The translations under genes and the position numbers were made by a program. A DNA stretch of 64,000 nt from Notospermus geniculatus. Its lineage: Eukaryota; Nemertea; Pilidiophora; Heteronemertea; Lineidae. This document shows, one piece after another, positions 56,727-64,000 of this stretch (position 1 is the stretch's first letter; every line of letters starts with the position of its first letter). The stretch is taken from NCBI GenBank assembly GCA_002633025.1, contig NMRB01000862.1, positions 197,532-261,531 of the forward strand, given 5' to 3'. The notes beneath the pieces were generated by a model, which was not told the origin of the DNA, ran no database searches, and saw nothing but the letters and a program-made list of their open reading frames with translations.

Positions 56727-57830
56727 CGCAACATAAGTACAGTATTTCTGAAAATCAACCGCGGTCTTTACGAACTTGCTCGGAGGTGGACACCCTGATT
56801 GCGAAGATTGGGTACCTTTGCATTTCCGACCGCCAGAGGGCAGTTTAGAGAAGAAAAATCAACTTAGCAAGTGATTTGAACGTTTCATGTAGGTCCTATA
56901 GCAAAACAGATGTCAACTACAAACATTTGTTTGTCGGCATGGAAAGTTTGGCGTTTGTGTACGTTTAGGTAAGGATGAACTCAGTTCACCTTTAAGCTAA
57001 TGACCTAACCTTTTGCGTCGGTGCTAGCCGGGTAGGCCATGTGGGGGTCAATCAGGTCCTGCCGGTGATTTCTTCACCGCTTGGCTAACAGAGTGGCGCA
57101 GTTGAAAAACGGCGCCTATCACCTCTGCTGAGGTATGCCCCTGTCTTCCTGATGTCCCCCTGCATTGTTTGTCACAGGATTAAGGGTCTTGGTCTCTATA
57201 GAGTCCAATTCATGGTGCCGCTTAAAGGTGCTCTAGTTCCAATTGTAAACATTATGGTGTGCCACCTATTGTCAACTTCTGGTACTAACAAATCAGATAA
57301 AATCGAATTAAATCTCGCCTTTCACAACGTTTTGTTTGTTTTTTGCGTAAAATCATAAATATATTTCAGTTACAAGAATATTTATCAAGATAGATATAAA
57401 AATAGATAACATTGTTTTGGTATACACGGTGCTGCCACCTGTCCGAGGAAAAATAACTATTATAATCAACCATGTAAATAAACAAACCGTAATGTTTACA
57501 ATTCGAACTAGAGCAACTTTAATCCGTAAATGTATTGTTGGGGGGACATCACATATCGGGGGACATTAGATTCTATTACATCGGGTTCGATCCCCAGTCG
57601 CACCTATGTGATAGAAAGGGCGACACCGACAGTGAAGGTTTTCTCCGGGCACTCCGGTTTTCTCCTGCTGTACATAAAATTCGACCAAAGTTTTATACTG
57701 TATAGAAGCAATAATGCGGTATTTGCGATCAGCGCTCGAATAAATGTCTTAAAAGCCTCGTGGTAACGGGTTCGAACCATGGATCCATACGGCTACTATG
57801 CAGGACCGTAGCTAGCTTTTTCACGGGGGG
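56727..57830 (+). repeat. Segmental duplication, copy B
   Basis: Counterpart of 52668-53747, with the same nested MITEs and the same end (gtagctagctttttcacggg then a G-run). In copy B the sequence continues past the G-run. Confidence 0.88.
57226..57518. mobile_element. 293-bp TTAA MITE (copy B), piggyBac-like target
   Basis: TTAA at 57222-57225 and 57519-57522. Ends aggtgctctag and ctagagcaact. The uninterrupted host element at 51640-51793 has one TTAA at the same point (gcttaatccgtaaa). No transposase. Confidence 0.88.
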
Positions 57831-58110
57831 GGGGGCATTTTAAGCAGGTGAGCTCAACGGACATGGGCTTGGCCGTCGGCGCCGAAGGGGCCGGTTTTGC
57901 TGGGGTCTGGGGTACCTCCACCAGAAAAATTTTGATAGGCCTAATCAGAAGCTCGGAGATACGATTGAGGTCAAGTTCCTACACTCTGAGTCATGAACAA
58001 TAATGATCTTTTATCCCATTTGATTTTGCTGAAATTGTTTTGGCACATTTTGCCGGGGGGGGGGGGGGGCATTTGCCCCCTGTCCCTATGCTAGCTAAGG
58101 GCCTGAGACA
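57800..58110. repeat. ccgtagctagc element with facing G-runs
   Basis: aggaccgtagctagc near the start and gctagctaagggcct near the end are inverted. A long G-run follows each inner edge. Confidence 0.5.
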
Positions 58111-58574
58111 GCCCGTATTCTCAATAACAAAAGGATATACTCTTACCAAATAACTTGTTACATGCCTACCATCACTTATAACCAAACTTATGCAACACTT
58201 TAAAACCTAATTGTCCTGAANGCGCAAAGTACCCTAACCCCATGAACCAGCTACAACCCGTCGAGTTTGTCTCCAGGAAATTAGATGTGGAAATAATTGT
58301 TTATAAGTCAGAAAAATATTTATCGGAACCACGCGGTGTTTACTAGAAAAGGTCATTTTTACGTTTTGGGTTCGCGGATGGAGAAAGCGGACATTACGGA
58401 TTGTCGTTACTACGGTGGCCTATGAGGAATATCAAATATTTTCTATCATTTGCATTACATGTACATGTAATTTCTTTTTAAAGAATTCGAACTGTTGAAA
58501 CCTCTTTAGGATTTAAATGGTTTGCAATGTGGTTTTAAACATTTTATTCAACGGTTTAAATTCATGAAAAAGAA

Positions 58575-58915
58575 ACTTGATGTAAAAATTATAGAAATAA
58601 CTTTGGATGTTCCTTACCGGCCATCGTACTTCACGGTTCGTATTTACGGATGCTGTTTAGTTCATCTGTGAACAAAATTGAAGATTTCTAAAAATTATAG
58701 AAAATATTCGATGTTCCTTATCGGCCACCGTATTTCACGGTTCGTGTTTACGGATGCTGTTTTAAAATACCGGTAGTTCATCCGAGAGCAAAATTGACAA
58801 TTTGTAAAAATTATAGAAAATATTCGATGTTCCTCATCGGCCACCGTACCTCACAGTTCGTGTTTACGGATGCTGTTTAGTTCATCCGAGAGCAAAATTG
58901 ACGATTTTCGCAGCG
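58575..58915 (+). repeat. Tandem repeats, ~115-120 bp, three copies
   Basis: aaaattatagaaa, gatgttcct.a.cggccacc, cacggttcgtgtttacggatg, ctgttt..gttcatccgagag, caaaattga repeat three times, with 60-90% identity by eye. Confidence 0.85.
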
Positions 58916-59045
58916 TGGTATGGGGATTTGTTTTTATACCACGTACATTGCTCATGAAATTAGAAGTCGTATCATTCAGAGTCTTGAGTCATAACGGAGG
59001 TTAGAGATTATTGAACTCAGTGGCGTAGCTGGGAAAATCAGTGTC

Positions 59046-59465
59046 GGATTCGTCACCGAGAGGTCACGGGTTAGATTGGTACCCGATCCTCCGCTAGTGG
59101 CGCTGGCGGGCTGGCTGTCGCGAAATATTTTATATTTATAGACTGGGTACCAGTCTAGTCACGGGTTCGGTTCCCGGCCTAGTCACCATGTTGTATTCTC
59201 AACTGGTCTGAAAGGATCAAGTGATGTGCTGAATGAACTGCTCCTTGAGTTCCCCCAGAAAGGTTTCTGGAGAGACTGAGGTAATATTAGAAGCGCTCTG
59301 AGAGGCCGCTGGTTCGGTTCCCGGCCCAGTCACCATGTTGTATTCTCAACTGGTCTGAAAGGATCAAGTGATGCGCTGAATGAGCTGCTCCTTGAGTTCA
59401 CCAGAAAGGTTTCTGGAGAGACTGGGGTTATAATTTGAAACGCCTTTTAACTGAATTAAAGCTTC
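59046..59465 (+). mobile_element. Two tandem SINE-1 copies
   Basis: Copy 1 is at about 59150-59300 and copy 2 at about 59305-59465; each has ttcggttcccggcc.agtca, aactggtctgaaaggatcaa and aggtttctggagagactg. A further tRNA-like bit precedes at about 59050-59080 (aggtcacgggttagattgg). Confidence 0.75.
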
Positions 59466-59764
59466 ATATTATTATTATTATTATTGTCATCCACTATGTA
59501 GATGATTTTTTTCACCACCTTACGACCTTAACCTAAAATCGGGCGCTGAGGAACAAAGAGTAGGCTGTATAGGATGTCCCACTACCCGAAAACATCATAC
59601 TATCAAGTACACGTACATGTACACGTACTTCCACTACCCAGAGCCCAAAATTGTTGACAGCAATGGATGGAGAATCTTGTCCAGTGGTTCGAGCTACATT
59701 ACAGACCCTATTTTGTAAAGCAAAGTCGAGGCCCTAATTATGCTGAATTTGCAGTTCGCCGATG

Positions 59765-62230
59765 TGATTACTTCAGGACCTCAGACTTTGCTTCCAAAAA
59801 ATGGCTCTGGAGGTAAAACTACTGGACCGAATCAAGGTACATGTATCTTGGTCTTATTTTTCTCCTTGAAAGATTCTCTATCTGTTACCGGTGGTACCCT
59901 GTATGAAACAATCTTATACTTTATTCAGTAGATCATAACACTAACAGCGTTCAGAAACTACATGTAATTCGTTTACACATACAATCTAGAACGATGAGTA
60001 AATCTGGATCTGGTAGAATAGGCCTATTTGCTGCGGTCTACATCAAAGGATATGATAGGCCTAAGAAAGGGAGTCAGGGCCAGTACGTAAGCCCTGATAA
60101 AACTTAGCAAAGGGTTTGATAAGAACTCATCATATATTTTCATAGCAAAATGAACCTTGATACAGTTGTATGACTTAGAAAGAGTAGGCCTAGGTTAGAA
60201 TCAGGCAGCCATTTTGGATTAGCGCGGAAATTCCCGGAAATCACGAGCGCCTATTCGGTCTGGTCGGTAGTGACCGAATCTTCCCGAACATTTCCGAAGT
60301 GATTCCGAGTGGAATATAACGAACGTTTGCTTGATTTTCTGATTACTAAAGCAGTAATCCTGGATTTTGGCTTGGCAGTTCTAGAATTTACGCATACTCA
60401 GTCAGTCTGATTGAAAATTAGGTCGGCATGAAGAGTTGGCCGAGTCATCCCGAACATTGCCGAAGGCTCCCGAGTGAAATATAAAGAACGGTTCACAAAC
60501 AAAACACTGTAGAGGTCAAAATTAATGATTAATACTAAATAATGTATTGAAAAACCAAATTTCCCCAGAAAAATAAATAGCAAACAAATATTTTATACTG
60601 AGGTATTATTTTTTCGTCCCAACCACACAAGTATTGCTCTGAAATCGTGTAAATGAGGTGTGTTTCGTTTTGGTCGGGTTCGGTGTCGGCCATGTTGGAA
60701 CATGAAACAGACATGTTGCTGTCCAAAATGATGGATTAATGATGAGAAACCAGGTGATGGGGTCGAGAAAACTCTTCATCTATAGGATAAATATCATAGC
60801 AAATGTACGAGGTGCAATATAATGTACATGTACATGTACGTAGGCCTACATACTGTCTTTTCCGATTTGTTAGTGCCCCGGGTTTTTACCCTTTGGCTCC
60901 CTAATTCAACTAGGCCTACTCTATATTGCACTTCAATATGACGCGTGGTTTTCGGCCAGTATCTCCGCAACTGCTGGTCGAAAGTATGGAGGTAACGTCC
61001 TGTCATGGGGGGGGGGGTCTCTGTGTTTGGGACATTACTTTCAAGACAAACTTTGACGGGGTGCGTCATGACAGCCGTACCCGGTCATGACGTACCGCTA
61101 ATGAAAATCTGCACGGCGGACCACAAAAGTGGGCTAAGTACAGTAATACACCGCCTGTACATTTCGTGTACATTTGAGGCAGAACCGCCACGCAATATCT
61201 ACCCGAAGGAAATAATCAATTTTAATGAAATTTCACCCAGCTCTAGGAAGGACACTAAACCTTTGTTGGAGAGGTTTAAAAAAAATTCTAATGTTTGTGT
61301 CTCGAGAAATCTCGCGAGACGTGAAAGATGCGAAATTTGCCTCTGCCTCCACTTGAAGTCGCACGAAAAATAGGCCTCTGTACCAATGCTCCCAGAATAG
61401 CCAGATTCATGCAAATCGATGAAATGACGCATACATCCTGATATCTGCCCCTAATACACTTGCAAATGACACTCACTTCATTAATAATATCAACGGCGCC
61501 CTCACAATCCACCCCAAACCATAGACACCACGATTTTATTAAGAACTCCTTGTGAGTCCCATCTGACCTTGGCGCATGATTAATTACTTGACCTAGCCCA
61601 AGTAGTCTTTCGATAACTTAAAACCCCTCTGTATTGAATTTTACGGTATTTTCAAAGTGTTAGGAGAATGCTGGTAGAGGTCTCATAACCTCGTGAAGGT
61701 CCCCAAAATACTTGTCTGATACGTACTTCAAAGAATCAAGACCTAGTTTTCAGCACACATTGAAAAAACTGCAGGGAGAGCTCTAATGTATTCAGATAGA
61801 ACATATTATTTTACCAAAAATACATCTATTTTATTATTATCTATTTTTGATTTTAGACTACGCTAACGTCGGAGGACGTAAGCACGTTCTGAATTAAATA
61901 CAGTGTGGCTTTAAGAGAGCAAAATTGATGGACGAAAAAATGATTGGATTTTGTGAAACTGTTTAGAAATATCGTGCACAGGGAGTATTTAGACGTCGGG
62001 TCGGTTCCCGCCTGAGGGGCCCACTGTTCACCGACACCAGAGATATTCAAGAAAAACAAACAAAAACAAATAATTTACGGAAAAATAAGACTTGTTCAAC
62101 CGTGTTTGTGGTTTTAGAAATTTTGTCTGAAAAAGTGAGCCTAAGTTCAAAGGCTTGGATTGCGGGCCACCCTGATTTGTTGTCGAGAACTTTGTTCATG
62201 TGTTGTTTTCTTGGTTTGAGTAAATAACTC
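59765..62230. other. No gene; dispersed repeats
   Basis: 59765-59910 is the right arm of a mariner-like MITE. 61155-61380 is the repeat shared with 26190-26660. 61617-61775 is the inverted copy of the 55480 repeat. Other frames are unrecognised. Confidence 0.4.
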
Positions 62231-62235
62231 AAGGT

Positions 62236-62315
62236 TTGGGTGCCACGATGGCGAAGTGGCAACACCGGAGATGAACACCAATGAGGTTCTCGGTTCGATC
62301 ACTGGGCGGACGCAG
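62236..62315 (+). repeat. tRNA-like head
   Basis: gggtgccacgatggcgaagtg (A-box region) with gttctcggttcgatcactg (B box). It resembles the head of SINE 3 but has no matching core downstream. Confidence 0.5.
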
Positions 62316-62319
62316 TGAG

Positions 62320-63460
62320 GACTCTAACCATGGAGGTAATATTGAGAAGGAGCGAGCACGGACCCCACATCAAACAGTACAATCATCGTTCCGCTGTTTG
62401 CTAAAGTGATTAGGGGGACAATAGGCTAATAACGCCGCACGATGGTCGGAAAAAGCCGATCTAATCTTCGGTAATTTCCGTGTGCAGTCAGCACTTCCCT
62501 TGTACAATGGTCAGAGTCCAAACAATAGAAGGGAACAATGGCAGTGGACGTTGCCTACGCACGAAAACTGAAAAATTCATCGTTTTCATCGCGTCAAAAA
62601 CAGCACCTCGCAGCATCTCGCACTGAAACGACCACCCGTATATGTTACCTGAACTAATCATCTTTTAAACTATCATAACGCAATCCTCTTCAAACTTTTC
62701 AGATGCGAAGAATCTCATTATCATTATCATTATCATGTTTACCTTAAAACGTAGATATCTTTATTGGAAATTGGTCTTTTTCGATGATTTTTTCACTAAA
62801 ATACAGCGGAGAGTTTACCAAATTGAGTTGTCTTCGAAATAGCCGGTTATCTAATTCCCAACGTGGAGAAANCACTTGAGAAGTTCAACCTGCTGCTATA
62901 GCGTGAGTGACCCTTCATCAGGTAAGGTAACATGCTTCAACTCATTTTTCTATGTGTAGCAACACTCACAATCCCTAATTGGTAACTTTGATCATTCAGA
63001 TCGATATATTTGAACAGTCTTGTCGAGCATGACCGAAGAAGTAGATCCCGGAGCAATATGGCGCTGTCCGATATACATCAGAGATACGATGTTGGCACGA
63101 ATCGTTCTCTGACGTTCAGATTGCCTCAATAGGTGTCGCTAGTGGTAAAAACTATTGAATAGGAGCAGTCAGCCGCGCAAATTGCTAACAGATGGCAGCA
63201 CAGTCTTAGCGGACCAAATGTACAGGAAATCTATTATGATCGCTGCTCGATCGATAATGACTGGGTCCGCTAGATGCATTGAATTGGGCCCTAGTGACAC
63301 CTAGTGGTCAACTCGCTGACAGCTCCTATTGAAAGGGACATCCCGGTCCTGATCAATTTCCCACACAAAAGGCGTCCATTGTGTAGGACCTGGTTTCGGT
63401 GTGCTGTCCTCTATTGTAGCTATGATCCCCATTTCTCAGGTAACTTGTATTTTATATCAC
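62320..63460. other. No gene; simple repeat and shared fragments
   Basis: (tcatta)n at about 62707-62735. 63124-63430 shares ggtcctgatcaatttcc and acacaaaaggcgtccatt with 50170-50250. Confidence 0.4.
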
Positions 63461-63461
63461 A

Positions 63462-63646
63462 CCTTTCCAACAAAGATGGAGGCCTACTAGTTCTCCCACA
63501 TGACACCCTGGCCATTCATTGTCCAAGCATGATATAACACCACTAAACGCATCTTCTCAGACAGTTGAGCCAGCGGCCAGTGCATGGTATTAAGCTTCTG
63601 ACGTCATATGGTGAGAACTGTTGGACGGCCATCTTTTAGAAAGGTC
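63462..63646. mobile_element. CCAACAAAGATGG MITE copy
   Basis: cctttccaacaaagatgg and ccatcttttagaaagg are inverted. The interior matches 17313-17532. Confidence 0.75.
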
Positions 63647-63794
63647 TGTTGTTGGTCTAATACCAGAACTGAAGCCAAAGCATTGGGGATGTTGAGATCA
63701 GGAACTTCACGGATCCTTATACGGATAGAATTCTGTACAACGAGGACAGATTTTGTGTACATTTCGATCCGTATACGAACATGACGAAGGATCC

Positions 63795-64000
63795 GTGAAA
63801 AGGCCATCTCAAGCTACTCATGTTTCTCACTTGGATGGGGTCTTTTACTTGCTCTTGCAAAGGTACAAGGTACAAGGCAACATGGCTACTAGGCCTACTG
63901 CCCAATGCGACGTAGTGAAGAGCGAGGGGGGAAGGGGGATGCTGAATCCCACTGGCCAGGCTGGATTCGAACTGGGGACCTGTCGCTTGGCTTGCTAAAG
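63795..64000 (-). mobile_element. SINE family 2 with tRNA-like head, runs off window
   Basis: On the minus strand, gtccccagttcgaatccagc (B box) at 63960-63985, then the body ccttgtacctttgcaagagc, agtaaaagaccccatccaag, catgagtagcttgagatggc. The A-box end is cut by the window edge. Confidence 0.65.

Overview
The window is animal nuclear DNA. It has split genes with GT/AG introns, many tRNA-derived SINE heads, and dense nested inverted-repeat (MITE) and minisatellite structure, with no operons. Three elements whose terminal inverted repeats are arrays of a ~15-bp unit resemble, as I recall them, the TU elements of sea urchins (Foldback-like). A two-gene ISL2EU-type transposon is also present. 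A marine deuterostome, most likely an echinoderm, fits best, but the sequence alone does not prove it.

Layout: (1) 1 to about 10.6 kb is the 3' part of an ISL2EU-type DNA transposon. On the plus strand lie THAP-remnant, linker and coiled-coil/DDE exons of a transposase (85-3542), broken by a 10-bp duplication. On the minus strand is a convergent, apparently intact three-exon gene (10389-5949) for a SWIM-YqaJ nuclease-PHD protein of 588 residues. The transposase probably cuts and joins the element; the YqaJ protein is the usual partner in this superfamily. Several MITEs sit between and inside the two genes. (2) 11.2-17 kb is a MITE nest with tRNA-like sequences and no recognisable gene. (3) 17.0-19.1 kb holds five exons of an ethanolamine kinase gene (minus strand). 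The N-terminal exon was not found, and the 3' side stops at a G-run next to palindromic repeat DNA. (4) 19.4-25 kb holds three TU-like arms or elements, one enclosing a 116-codon unknown ORF, plus nested MITEs. (5) 25.5-36 kb holds a relic of the ISL2EU intron, three 200-240-bp palindromes, SINEs, mariner-like MITEs and a 0.7-kb tandem duplication. (6) 36-52 kb is repeat-rich and gene-poor, including a 30-bp array carrying TGACGT. (7) 52.6-59.8 kb is a partly collinear duplication around a 998-N gap, with TTAA-flanked MITEs and SINEs. (8) 60-64 kb holds dispersed repeats and tRNA-like heads.

Only two protein-coding loci are well supported: the transposon gene pair and ethanolamine kinase. Most other open frames run through repeats. 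Eight isolated single Ns and one long gap mark assembly joins. Several duplications end at or straddle them, so they may be unmerged overlaps or alleles.
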